Positions 32,377-40,865 of a stretch of DNA of 64,000 nucleotides are shown here, piece by piece. The stretch is taken from the NCBI GenBank assembly GCA_002498375.1, contig DAHC01000011.1, forward strand, positions 1 to 64,000. The letters are read 5' to 3'. The notes under the pieces were generated by a model. That model saw only the letters and a list, made by a program, of their open reading frames with translations. It was not told where the DNA came from and searched no databases. Numbering within the stretch: the first letter of the stretch is position 1; each line of letters begins with the position of its first letter. A program made the position numbers and the translations under genes. This stretch comes from Methanocorpusculum sp. UBA424. Its GTDB lineage: Archaea > Halobacteriota > Methanomicrobia > Methanomicrobiales > Methanocorpusculaceae.

Positions 32377-33519
32377 ATGAAGATACTCTTATCACCCATG
32401 TGCGCAAAAGCTAAACATATGAGGCAGAAACAACCCGGCTCCCAGATCGACCGGATAACGATCCGCGGATTTCGGTCGATTCGGTCCTGTGACCTCAAAC
32501 TTCGCGACATCAACATACTGATCGGAGCAAACGGCGCGGGAAAATCGAATTTTCTCGCCGTATTCTGCATGATGGAACAGATATTTGCCAAACGTCTGCA
32601 GAAATACGTCACCTACAACGGCGGTCCCGACTCGCTCCTCTGGTTCGGCAGACGGGAGACCGAGAAGATCAGTGTCGGCATATACTTCGGAAACAACGGA
32701 TACGGATTCGACCTCAAACCCACCAAAGACAACCGGCTCATGTTCGAGGATGAATGGTTCTCCTGGAACCTCTTAAACGAGAACCGGTCGCTTGGCTCAG
32801 GGCATCTGGAATCGCTGTATGACGCCGGTACCGGGACATTCATCGACAAATACGTCATCAAGCATGTTCATCAGTGGATCGTCTACCACTTCCACGACAC
32901 CGGAGACAATGCAAAAGTCAAACAGATCCATGCGATCAATGACAACATGTGTCTCAGACCTGATGCGGGCAACCTTGCCGCATACCTCTATCTCATAAAA
33001 CTGACCGCTCCGAACAATTATCAGAGGATCAGAAAAGTGATCCAGCTTGCGGCTCCCTTCTTCGATGACTTCATCCTCCGGCCCAAACCCGAAAATCCGG
33101 AAATGATCGAGCTCGAATGGTGTTCGACCCACGGGAACACACCGTTCAAAGCTGCCGACCTCTCCGACGGAACGCTCCGTTTCATCTGCCTTGCGACCCT
33201 CCTTCTCCAGCCGGTCGAAAACATCCCGGAGACGGTTCTTCTTGAAGAGCCGGAACTTGGTCTCCACCCCTATGCCCTCTCTTTACTTGCGGCCCTGATC
33301 AAATCCGCCGGCATCGTCAAACAGATCATCGTCTCCACCCAGTCGGCTCTGCTCCTCAGCGAGTTTGAGCCGGAGGACATCATCGTCGTCGACTGGCAAA
33401 ATGACGCCTCTTCATTCCGCAGGCTCGAGGACGACGAAGAACTCCAGAACTGGATCGCACAGGATTATTCGCTTGGAGAACTCTGGGAAAAGAACATCTT
33501 TGGCGGGAGACCGCAGTAG
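32377..33519 (+). CDS. OLD/ABC-like AAA ATPase (AAA_21 type)
   Basis: A 380-residue ATPase of the SMC/ABC-like class used in OLD-family and related defence proteins. It opens with the typical ITIRGFRSIRSCDLKLRDIN. Walker A is GANGAGKSN (about residues 50-58), the signature-like DLSDGTLRFICLATLL is near 260, and Walker B is LLEEPELGLHPYA near 288. A switch region, VSTQSALLLSEF, lies near 320. No nuclease domain is fused. The DUF4276 gene begins 2 bp after its stop, so the pair is co-translated. The start is uncertain (ATG at 32377, 32398 or 32419). Confidence 0.85.
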   Translation: MKILLSPMCAKAKHMRQKQPGSQIDRITIRGFRSIRSCDLKLRDINILIGANGAGKSNFLAVFCMMEQIFAKRLQKYVTYNGGPDSLLWFGRRETEKISVGIYFGNNGYGFDLKPTKDNRLMFEDEWFSWNLLNENRSLGSGHLESLYDAGTGTFIDKYVIKHVHQWIVYHFHDTGDNAKVKQIHAINDNMCLRPDAGNLAAYLYLIKLTAPNNYQRIRKVIQLAAPFFDDFILRPKPENPEMIELEWCSTHGNTPFKAADLSDGTLRFICLATLLLQPVENIPETVLLEEPELGLHPYALSLLAALIKSAGIVKQIIVSTQSALLLSEFEPEDIIVVDWQNDASSFRRLEDDEELQNWIAQDYSLGELWEKNIFGGRPQ

Positions 33520-33521
33520 GC

Positions 33522-34205
33522 ATGGTCACCCTGTTCATCTCCTGCGAAGGGTATACCGAAGAGGTTTTCATCAAACGCCTGATGGCAAAGGAACTGGCGC
33601 ATCTGGGCGTCACGCTCATTCCCGTGATCGTGATGACATCGAAGAGCAAATCGGGCGTTGTCCGCAGAGGAGGCTGTTCGTCGTATGATAAAATCAAACG
33701 GGATGTGCTGAATCTCTGCAGACGTCCCGGATCTTATGTCACGACGATGTATGATTTCTACAAGTTTCCGGCGATCCCGGGATACACGGTATCCTACGAT
33801 CTGGCGTCCCCTCTCGAGCGGGTGACCGAGATGGAAGCGGCGTTTTTCGAGGACATCGACCGGGAGAATTTTCATGCGAACATCCAGCTGCATGAGTTCG
33901 AGACCCTGCTGTTTTCCGATCCATCGGCTTTTTCCGTCTGCGGGATGAGTAAAAAACAGGTGAAGAAACTCGCCGATGTCCGCAGGGATCTTCTTCCCGA
34001 AGAGATCGACGGCGGGGAGATGACCGCTCCCTCCAAACGGATCCTGCGGGTGAACCCGGGATATCAGAAACCGACCGACGGCCTCACGGTCGCACGGGAG
34101 ATCGGTCTCGATACGATGTGCAGGGAGTGTCCGCATTTTGGAAAATGGGTTGAGTGGATCAAAAAGCTTCCCGAAACGGCAAAACAAACAGCGCATGAGA
34201 GGTAA
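33522..34205 (+). CDS. DUF4276 protein, partner of the ATPase
   Basis: A 227-residue protein matching DUF4276. It begins VTLFISCEGYTEEVFIKRL (the CEGxTE motif) and continues with a YDFY-like MYDFYKFP, an acidic EAAFFEDI, the strongly conserved QLHEFETLLFSD, and SKRILRVNPGYQKPTDG. Such proteins usually lie next to an OLD-like ATPase, as here. The acidic motifs (CEG..E and HEFE..FSD) recall a Toprim-like nuclease core, so an ATPase-controlled nuclease used in phage defence is inferred. This was not shown from sequence alone. Confidence 0.8.
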   Translation: MVTLFISCEGYTEEVFIKRLMAKELAHLGVTLIPVIVMTSKSKSGVVRRGGCSSYDKIKRDVLNLCRRPGSYVTTMYDFYKFPAIPGYTVSYDLASPLERVTEMEAAFFEDIDRENFHANIQLHEFETLLFSDPSAFSVCGMSKKQVKKLADVRRDLLPEEIDGGEMTAPSKRILRVNPGYQKPTDGLTVAREIGLDTMCRECPHFGKWVEWIKKLPETAKQTAHER

Positions 34206-34209
34206 AAAA

Positions 34210-34836
34210 ATGGAAAAAATGGATTATAAAAAAGCATTTCCCGATCTGTATAAGCCGAAGACGAGTCCTTCCGCGGTGGAAGTTCCGCCCATGATCTTCA
34301 TTATGGTCGACGGGAAAGGAAATCCGAACGATCCAAACGGTGAGTATCCGGCGGCGGTCGAGCTGCTCTACGGTCTCTCGTATACGATCAAAATGAACAA
34401 AAAAGGGGAGACGAGGCCTAACGGCTACTTTGAGTATGTCGTCCCTCCTCTTGAAGGGCTGTGGAGTCTGGACGACTCTGCCGACTTCAAAAACAAAGAG
34501 AAGTTTCTCTGGACGTCAATGATCCGCCAGCCTGAATTTGTGACGGCTGAGGTGTTTGCCGAAGCATGCCGCATGGTCGAAGCAAAGAAGAACCTTGATT
34601 CGGCAAAGGCGCGGCTCGAAACATTTTCCGAAGGCCTTTGTGTGCAGTGCATGCATATCGGTCCCTTCGATGATGAACCGGCGACGCTTGAGAGGATGGA
34701 TGCCTTCATCCGCGAAAACGGTTTTGTCCATGACTTCGCCGGCCGCCGGCATCATGAGATCTATCTTTCGGATCCGCGAAAGACCGATCCCGGCAAAATG
34801 AAGACCATTCTCCGGGTGCCGGTAAAAAAAGCGTGA
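34210..34836 (+). CDS. GyrI-like small-molecule-binding domain protein
   Basis: A 208-residue protein of the GyrI-like/COG4832 type. It starts MEKMDYKKAFPDLYKPK and contains the conserved MIFIMVDGKGNPNDPNGEY, PPLEGLW and HIGPFDDEPATLERM segments. Homologs bind small hydrophobic or cationic compounds or act as hydrolases on them. GAGAGGT 6 bp before the ATG at 34210 is a Shine-Dalgarno site; the in-frame upstream codons lie within the DUF4276 gene. It follows that gene by only 4 bp, so it may be co-transcribed. It converges with rfcL. Confidence 0.8.
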   Translation: MEKMDYKKAFPDLYKPKTSPSAVEVPPMIFIMVDGKGNPNDPNGEYPAAVELLYGLSYTIKMNKKGETRPNGYFEYVVPPLEGLWSLDDSADFKNKEKFLWTSMIRQPEFVTAEVFAEACRMVEAKKNLDSAKARLETFSEGLCVQCMHIGPFDDEPATLERMDAFIRENGFVHDFAGRRHHEIYLSDPRKTDPGKMKTILRVPVKKA

Positions 34837-34859
34837 GCGGTTATCCGGTTTCCCGGCGT

Positions 34860-36290
34860 TTAGAAAAAGTCCAGCGTCGCCTGCTTTGGGGCGAGTTTTT
34901 TTTCATCAGGAGGTTCTTCGAGCGGCAGTTCTTCTGCTGCCGGCGGCGTTTCCGGGACGGGAGGTTCCTGCATTCGAAGTGCCTCCAGCTGCTCCTCGAG
35001 TTTTCGCATCTCCGCCTTCTTGGAAGCCGCCATCTTTTTCACCTTCATGTCCCGTTCTTTTGCGGCCTGCTGGACCGTCTTTACCGCGGCAGCAGCGGCG
35101 GCCTTGTCATGCAGGATGATCGTCATCTGGTCGACATCGAGGTTGTGGCGTTCACAGAATGCTGCAGGATCCTTTTCGGCAAACCGGGAAAGCAGATCCA
35201 GGTACTGGCTCTGGATCTGACTCTCCGGAATGCTGTAACCTTCCGCAAGCGATGCTGCGAGTGTTCTTCTGACCGTCTTCTGCTTTTTTGCGGTGCTCAT
35301 CCGTTTCCAGCGGGAAGGTGGCATGATCCGCGTCCGAAAGCCAGCGCCGGCGTTTTCCGAAGCGACGCCGAGCGTCATCATCGACGTGGCATACCGCCAG
35401 AGGGTGAAATACTGGCGCCGCATCGTTCTTCCCAGATACACATCGGCCCGCGAGATCCTGCCGTATGCCCGGATCCGCCGTTTCGGGTCATGCATCAGCG
35501 GGATCGACTCCTCGATCCACTGCATGACAGAGTCAGGTTTTTCGTCGCATTCGAACGAAAGTTTCTGCAGTTCCCGGTCCGGCGCTCCGGCAAAAACACC
35601 GCCGACCAAGTCAAAGATCGTCGCGCGTTCATCCTTCTGTGCAGTATTGATGTCTCCTGCGGAGATGCTCGTCTTCCCGGTCGAGGAGCCGAACAGCATG
35701 TTTACGGCAGTACGCATATCCCCTGCCGAACTTTCCGCGATCGCCGAAAGCGCGTCTTCCCCGCAGGCGATGTCTTCCAAGCGGCAGATCTCCTTCATTC
35801 GTTTCTGGAGCGTCGAGACGCCGATCGCTCTGAACGGAACCGGATCACAGAGCCGGCGGATCGAATCGGAGACCCCGTATGCGTCGTTTGCGATCAGAAC
35901 GATCGGCTGTTTTGCTTCTTTGAGAATATCGGCGATCGCCCGGGCACCTCCCCGGTCAGCATTTCCCTCGAGGTTGTCCACCTCGTCGATGATGATCAGT
36001 TTTCGGCCGGCGCCAAACAGACTGGTCGTTGTTGACGAGTTCCCGGCGACCCGTTCGATGATCGCTTTCGTGCGGGCATCCGAGGCATTCAATTCGAGAA
36101 CTTCCCATCCCATATCCCGGGCAAGAGCAAGGGCTGCGGAAGTCTTTCCAATACCCGGTTTTCCCGTAAAAAGCAGCGGGCGGGAGTCCGGCGTCCAGGT
36201 TTTGGCCCAGTCAACAATCTGTCTGACCGCCGATCCATTGCCTAAAATATCGGCAAGATGCATCGGGCGGTACTTCTCTGCCCAGTCCAT
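34860..36290 (-). CDS. rfcL: replication factor C large subunit
   Basis: A 476-residue clamp-loader subunit that helps load PCNA onto DNA. It begins WAEKYRPMHLADILGN. Walker A is GKPGIGKTS (residues 43-51), Walker B is IIIDEVDN (about 99-106), and sensor/lid regions follow. The C-terminal part has a Lys/Glu-rich coiled stretch (KVKKMAASKKAEMRKLEEQL) and ends in a PIP box, QATLDFF, for PCNA binding. The length is normal for archaeal RfcL. It is convergent with the GyrI-like gene and divergent from the window's next genes. The small subunit is not in the window. Confidence 0.95.
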   Translation of the reverse strand: MDWAEKYRPMHLADILGNGSAVRQIVDWAKTWTPDSRPLLFTGKPGIGKTSAALALARDMGWEVLELNASDARTKAIIERVAGNSSTTTSLFGAGRKLIIIDEVDNLEGNADRGGARAIADILKEAKQPIVLIANDAYGVSDSIRRLCDPVPFRAIGVSTLQKRMKEICRLEDIACGEDALSAIAESSAGDMRTAVNMLFGSSTGKTSISAGDINTAQKDERATIFDLVGGVFAGAPDRELQKLSFECDEKPDSVMQWIEESIPLMHDPKRRIRAYGRISRADVYLGRTMRRQYFTLWRYATSMMTLGVASENAGAGFRTRIMPPSRWKRMSTAKKQKTVRRTLAASLAEGYSIPESQIQSQYLDLLSRFAEKDPAAFCERHNLDVDQMTIILHDKAAAAAAVKTVQQAAKERDMKVKKMAASKKAEMRKLEEQLEALRMQEPPVPETPPAAEELPLEEPPDEKKLAPKQATLDFF

Positions 36291-36377
36291 GTTCGTTACT
36301 GTAGTTATGGTTGTCTGGAGATAATAACGGTTGGGAAAAGTCCGGGAACGGGGCCGATACCGATTTTGAAAAAGAAA

Positions 36378-37136
36378 TTATGGGGTGACTCTGACCTGAT
36401 TTTTCATAACCGTACGGGTAATGAAATCGGCGTAGATGTTGTTTCGCGTGAAAACAGCTTCTTTTTTCCCCTCCCGTTCATATACCGCAAGTACTTCCTT
36501 TCTGTCCGCGTAGATAATAAGTTTCGTCGGCAGGGACATTTTTCTGAGGATCGGCGGCTGGAATAAAGACTCTTTTATGTCTTTGTCTGCAAGAATGCAG
36601 GGGAAAGGAATTTTCTTTGCCGTTTTTTTATTGCTGACCACACTGTTGACACTGGCGTGTTTTGCCGCCTGGGCGAGTTCTTCAGCAAAATACTGATATA
36701 ATGCGGGATCGTCGGAGATGATGAGAAGTTCGTTCTTTACTGTTTTCAAAAGGAAACGGATATGATTTCTGATTCCCCAATCAGACCGAATGGTGTAGGT
36801 CTGCCCCAGTTGATCGGTACTGGTGAGAGCGGAATAGGTTTCAAGTGCTATTCCCAGCGTATCATAGCGGGTAACTGCCTCCCGCTTCAGTCTTTCAACG
36901 GTGTAGGGGATATCGGCGACCCGGTATCGGACGGGGGACTGTCTGTTTGAGATGATAAAACCCTTTTTCTCCAGACTGGCAAGCGTTTCATACACCCTTC
37001 CCCGGGGAATGTTGGTCGTCTCGTGAAGTTCCCGGGGACTTGCGGAATTAATACAGACAAGCGTGAGATACACCTTTGCTTCATACTCGCTCATCCCTAT
37101 CTCCTTGAGATGAACGATCATATTTTCTTCAAACAT
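36378..37136 (-). CDS. TrmB-family transcriptional regulator
   Basis: A 252-residue regulator. The N-terminal winged helix (about residues 8-75; GMSEYEAKVYLTLVCINSAS, NIPRGRVYETLASLEKKGF) is typical of TrmB. The C-terminal half is a sugar-binding-like or effector region (NHIRFLLKTVKNELLIISDD). Effector and targets are unknown. It is divergent from the methanogenesis marker genes, which begin 175 bp away, so it may regulate them or itself. Confidence 0.85.
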   Translation of the reverse strand: MFEENMIVHLKEIGMSEYEAKVYLTLVCINSASPRELHETTNIPRGRVYETLASLEKKGFIISNRQSPVRYRVADIPYTVERLKREAVTRYDTLGIALETYSALTSTDQLGQTYTIRSDWGIRNHIRFLLKTVKNELLIISDDPALYQYFAEELAQAAKHASVNSVVSNKKTAKKIPFPCILADKDIKESLFQPPILRKMSLPTKLIIYADRKEVLAVYEREGKKEAVFTRNNIYADFITRTVMKNQVRVTP

Positions 37137-37311
37137 ACACCACCGTCAATGTGAGTATGTTTCCCATACGTGATGATAAAATTACCCCCTGAGCTGGTCT
37201 GCTGAAACACAGATATTATCATTACAGAAGAGGAATACATAGACAAGACACATAGAAAGGGACTAAAAAACTCCGGTCCCTTTCATTCTCAAGAGGTGAT
37301 CAAAAAAAACC

Positions 37312-38307
37312 ATGTCTGCAGATACATATACCCCCGAATCCGTTTCAGACGCCGTTAGAAAATATGACGGTGTTCGACGTAAAAAAGCGATTGGCAATCT
37401 AGTAAAAACGCTCCACATCGACAACATTGATGTTGTAGCATCGTACGGAGAGGATGCTGCGGTAATTCAGAACGGTCGTTCGGCTCTCCTCCTGGCTGCA
37501 GACGGGATATGGAACCAGCTGATGGAACTTGATCCGTACTGGGCAGGATACTGCTCGATCCTTGTAAATGTTCACGATATCGCTGCGATGGGCGGGCGGC
37601 CGATCGCAATGGTCGATGTTCTCTCTGCAAAAGATGATGAACTCATGGACAAGGTTACCCATGGCATGTGTGATGCGGCACGGGCTTTTGACGTGCCGGT
37701 CGTCGGCGGTCATCTTCACCCTGACGCCCCTCATAATGTCATCGATGTTTCGATCCTCGGGATCGCCGAGCTGGACAGTGTCATATACAGCACCAAAGCA
37801 GAGCCGGGAGATGCGATCATCGTTGCGATGGATCTTAACGGAAGGATCCATCCGAACGCCGGTATGAACTGGGACTCGGTAACGATGAAGGATCCAAAAC
37901 TGCTCAGAGCCCAGATTGCCGTGATGAAAACCCTTGGCGAACGTCATCTGCTTACCGCAGGAAAAGATATCTCGAATCCGGGGATCATCGGAACGCTCGG
38001 CATGCTTCTTGAGTCCAGTAATGTCGGCGGTCTGATCGATCTTGATTCGATCCCGCGGCCGGATCTGGATAAACTCGGCATCGGATTTGAGCAGTGGGTC
38101 CGGATGTATCCAGGGATGGGATTTATCGTAACGGCGAATCAGGCATCGGTCGATCAGGTATGTCAGCTGTTTAGAAAAGTCAACATGGCAGCTCAGGTTA
38201 TTGGAACCGTAAATGACACCCGAAAACTCGTTCTCCAGAAGGGAAACGAGAAAGCCACGCTCTTCAACTTCTGCGTTGAGGGTATAACCAACATAACCAC
38301 CGTATGA
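37312..38307 (+). CDS. methanogenesis marker protein 2 (AIR synthase-related)
   Basis: A 331-residue protein of the AIR synthase/ThiL/HypE fold, matching methanogenesis marker 2. Landmarks are SYGEDAAVI, LLAADGIWNQLMELDPYWAG, NVHDIAAMGGRPIAMVDVL, VVGGHLHPDAPH and SNPGIIGTLGMLLESS. It is found only in methanogens and their kin. The reaction is unknown but probably uses ATP. A strong Shine-Dalgarno site, GAGGTGATC, lies 11 bp before the ATG. It overlaps the marker-4 gene by 4 bp. Confidence 0.9.
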   Translation: MSADTYTPESVSDAVRKYDGVRRKKAIGNLVKTLHIDNIDVVASYGEDAAVIQNGRSALLLAADGIWNQLMELDPYWAGYCSILVNVHDIAAMGGRPIAMVDVLSAKDDELMDKVTHGMCDAARAFDVPVVGGHLHPDAPHNVIDVSILGIAELDSVIYSTKAEPGDAIIVAMDLNGRIHPNAGMNWDSVTMKDPKLLRAQIAVMKTLGERHLLTAGKDISNPGIIGTLGMLLESSNVGGLIDLDSIPRPDLDKLGIGFEQWVRMYPGMGFIVTANQASVDQVCQLFRKVNMAAQVIGTVNDTRKLVLQKGNEKATLFNFCVEGITNITTV

Positions 38308-39065
38308 TAACGCTTGGGATCGGCTGCGGCGCCGACGCCGAAAAAGTTCTGGCAAGTGCAGAGCTGGCAGCTTTTGAGGATCTCCGGATCCTCTGTTACT
38401 CTTCACTCCCGCTGGATGAGCCGATGTCGGCCTTTGTCGGGACGGTCATCTCTAATCGACCTCACATCGCGATGATCGACGATCTTCGTGCAGGAAAGAT
38501 CCAGGGAGCCGTAAGGGGGACACTGCCGGCGAATGAAACTCTCCGGTATCTGAAGACAGCCTACGGCGTCTCCCGTCTGGAACGGATCGCCCTGCTGGAA
38601 ACAGCCCGCGGCGATCGATTTTTCCTTGCCCCTGTCGGTGTTGACGAAGGCTGGACTGTTGATGAGAAGATAGAGCTTGTCGCCCGCGGCAGGGAACTTG
38701 CACGGAGTTTCGGGTTGTCTGAGAGGACAGCCGTCCTTTCCGGGGGAAGGATCGGCGACATCGGCAGACACCCAATTGTAGACAGATCCATACAGGACGC
38801 GGTAGAAGTTGCAGATAAAACCGGGGCTGTCCATGGGGAGATCCTGATCGAGGATATGGTCAAGGAATGCGGAGTAATAATTGCTCCTGACGGCATTTCC
38901 GGGAACCTGATTTTCCGCACACTCACGTTTCTTGGAGCCGGAATCGGGCATGGTGCGCCCGTTATGAATATTCCCGGCGTATTTGTCGATAGTTCGCGCG
39001 CATCGTCCGGATACGTCCCCGCCCTCAATCTGACGGCAGCGGTTGTGAAAAAAAATATCCAGTAA
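38304..39065 (+). CDS. mtxX: methanogenesis marker protein 4 (MtxX)
   Basis: A 253-residue protein of the MtxX/phosphotransacetylase-like group, matching methanogenesis marker 4. Landmarks are IGIGCGADAEKV (GIGCGADA), GAVRGTLPANETLRYLKTAY, APVGVDEGWTVDEK, VLSGGRIGDIGRHP and PVMNIPGVFVDSSRASSGY. It has been called methyltransferase-related, but the reaction is not established. It is co-translated with marker protein 2. Confidence 0.9.
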   Translation: MITLGIGCGADAEKVLASAELAAFEDLRILCYSSLPLDEPMSAFVGTVISNRPHIAMIDDLRAGKIQGAVRGTLPANETLRYLKTAYGVSRLERIALLETARGDRFFLAPVGVDEGWTVDEKIELVARGRELARSFGLSERTAVLSGGRIGDIGRHPIVDRSIQDAVEVADKTGAVHGEILIEDMVKECGVIIAPDGISGNLIFRTLTFLGAGIGHGAPVMNIPGVFVDSSRASSGYVPALNLTAAVVKKNIQ

Positions 39066-39194
39066 TTACGTTCATTTTTGAAATTAAGTCAGAAATCTTG
39101 CTCTAATCTAAAATTCAGACTGAATGAAGGAGCAGAATAAAAAATCGCCGCTAAAAACCTTCTGTATGATAAAAATGCTCATTTTTGGCATAGA

Positions 39195-39202
39195 TTTATA
39201 TA
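39195..39202 (+). promoter_or_regulatory. box A (TATA) of the histone gene
   Basis: TTTATATA lies about 34-41 bp before the histone ATG, giving a transcript with a very short leader. Confidence 0.55.
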
Positions 39203-39235
39203 TTTATTTGAACCATTTTTTGTTTGAGAATAATT

Positions 39236-39439
39236 ATGGCAGACTTACCAAAAGCAGCAGTCGTCAGACTTGCAAAGAAAGCCGGCGCAGTTCGCGTGGG
39301 CGAAGATGCAGCAGATGCATTAGTAGCAAAAGCAGAAGCTTACATTGAAGCTATCGCAAAGCAGGCATTCGAACTTGCCCAGCACGCCGGCAGAAAGACC
39401 ATCAAGGCAGAGGATATTGACCTCGCCACAAAAGAATAA
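39236..39439 (+). CDS. archaeal histone
   Basis: A 67-residue histone-fold protein (MADLPKAAVVRLAKKAGAVR at the start). It has the three-helix fold and the C-terminal GRKTIKAEDIDLA typical of HMf-type archaeal histones. It packs DNA as dimers and longer multimers. The frame can start 4 codons earlier, but the ATG at 39236 fits the family. The gene stands alone under its own TATA box. Confidence 0.95.
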   Translation: MADLPKAAVVRLAKKAGAVRVGEDAADALVAKAEAYIEAIAKQAFELAQHAGRKTIKAEDIDLATKE

Positions 39440-39484
39440 CCAGATTTTGTGTGGTGTGCGGGTCTAAGATTCCCGTGCATAAAA

Positions 39485-39506
39485 CAAGCCCAGGCTTGAT
39501 TATTTT
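39485..39506 (+). terminator. hairpin and T-rich tail after the histone gene
   Basis: CAAGCC-CA-GGCTTG (39485-39498) is followed by ATTATTTT. It lies 46 bp after the histone stop. Confidence 0.45.
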
Positions 39507-39575
39507 ACACGGGCGGTTTCTTATGAGACCTCCCGTTTCTCTCATAGAGAGTTTCTCTTAAAATGGAAAAAAAGA

Positions 39576-40157
39576 TTATAGTGTTCCTTTTGTGCTTGGA
39601 ACGGCAGTGTTTCCGGGACGAACAGACAGTGCTTCCCCGAGAGCAATGCCAAACGCCTTGAAGATCGCTTCACATTTGTGGTGATCGTTCACGCCGGAGA
39701 AGATCACATGGGCGGTGATGCCCGCATTGATACAAAGACTGTAGAAGAAGTGTTCGAACACATCGTTTGGGATACCGCCCGTGGAAATTCCGGTAAAGGC
39801 TCCCTCCATGACGAGATACCCTCTGCCGGAGATGTCCAGTGCTGCAGTAGCCCGTGATTCGTCCATCGGAATGATCGCATGGGCGAAACGCCGAATGCCG
39901 CGGCCATCGCCTACCGATTCTTTTACGGCGGTTCCAAGAACGATCCCGATGTCTTCTATCGTGTGATGACAATCGATCTCAAGGTCCCCTTTTGCCTCGA
40001 CCGTCAGTGAAAAACCGCCGTGCCGGGCAAATGCGTTCAGCATGTGGTCCATAAATGCGACGCCCGTAGATATCTCGATCGTTCCGGGTGTATCCGGATC
40101 GAAAACGACACGGATATTGGTTTCTTTTGTCTCTCTGCTTTTTTCAACTGATCTCAT
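39576..40157 (-). CDS. hisB: imidazoleglycerol-phosphate dehydratase
   Basis: A 193-residue HisB that dehydrates imidazole glycerol phosphate in histidine synthesis. The metal-binding motifs HHTIEDIGI, FMDHMLNAFARHGGF and NDHHKCEAIFKAFG are all visible. The length is normal for the monofunctional type. It overlaps hisA by 4 bp and is the last gene of mat-hisG-hisA-hisB. Confidence 0.95.
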   Translation of the reverse strand: MRSVEKSRETKETNIRVVFDPDTPGTIEISTGVAFMDHMLNAFARHGGFSLTVEAKGDLEIDCHHTIEDIGIVLGTAVKESVGDGRGIRRFAHAIIPMDESRATAALDISGRGYLVMEGAFTGISTGGIPNDVFEHFFYSLCINAGITAHVIFSGVNDHHKCEAIFKAFGIALGEALSVRPGNTAVPSTKGTL

Positions 40158-40864
40158 ACTGCTGCCTCCAATGCCTCTTTGAGGGTGATCTTTCCGCTGT
40201 AGAGTGCCGATCCGAGAACACAGCCGGATGCACCCAGTTGTTTCAGACAGGAAACATCCTCTGACGTCGTGACGCCTCCGGCAATGATGACCGGGATGCT
40301 GACGGCATCCAGAAGTTTCTGCACGGGTTCACGGTCGATACCGGCCTGTTTCCCCTCCACATCCACATTGGTGTAGAGAAGGGATCCGGCACCAAGTTCC
40401 TCGAACTTTTCTGCCCATCCGATAAAGTCGCCTGCCAGTTCCTGCCATCCGGAAACGGCGATCTCTCCGCGGCGTGCATCCACGCCTGCCATGATGCGTT
40501 CGCTGCCGAACTCTTTGCTTAGCGTCCGGATAACCGTGGGTTCCCGGGTCGCAAATGTGCTCAGGATGATCCGGGCGACCCCGCAGTTCAGCCAGCCGCG
40601 GGCATCCTCAAGACTGCGGATACCGCCGCCGACCTGAATGAAGACATCGGTCCTCTCGACCACTTCGCGGATCATCTCCGCATTGGTTGTACTCGCGGTA
40701 AATGCTCCGTCCAGATTCACGACATGGAGATTGGATGCACCTTCAGAGATCCAGCGGCGTGCATTATCCATCGGGGACCCGTATACTTTGGCCGTCAGCC
40801 GATCGCCGCCGACAAGCTGGACACAGTTCCCGGAAAGTATGTCGACCGCCGGGAAGACTTCCAT
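40154..40864 (-). CDS. hisA: phosphoribosylformimino-5-aminoimidazole carboxamide ribotide isomerase
   Basis: A 236-residue (beta/alpha)8-barrel isomerase of histidine synthesis. It starts VFPAVDILSGNCVQLVGGD, with Asp8 as the usual catalytic base. Phosphate-binding glycines are seen in IQVGGGIRSLEDA and VIIAGGVTTSEDV. It overlaps hisB by 4 bp and lies 1 bp after hisG. Confidence 0.95.
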   Translation of the reverse strand: MEVFPAVDILSGNCVQLVGGDRLTAKVYGSPMDNARRWISEGASNLHVVNLDGAFTASTTNAEMIREVVERTDVFIQVGGGIRSLEDARGWLNCGVARIILSTFATREPTVIRTLSKEFGSERIMAGVDARRGEIAVSGWQELAGDFIGWAEKFEELGAGSLLYTNVDVEGKQAGIDREPVQKLLDAVSIPVIIAGGVTTSEDVSCLKQLGASGCVLGSALYSGKITLKEALEAAV

Positions 40865-40865
40865 C

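Noticed and set aside
34833..36035. 400-residue ORF on the plus strand across rfcL
   Set aside because: It is a shadow of the RFC large-subunit gene, whose Walker motifs and PIP box are clear on the other strand.
35293..36324. 343-residue ORF antisense to rfcL
   Set aside because: Ser/Arg-rich composition and no motif. It shadows rfcL in another frame.
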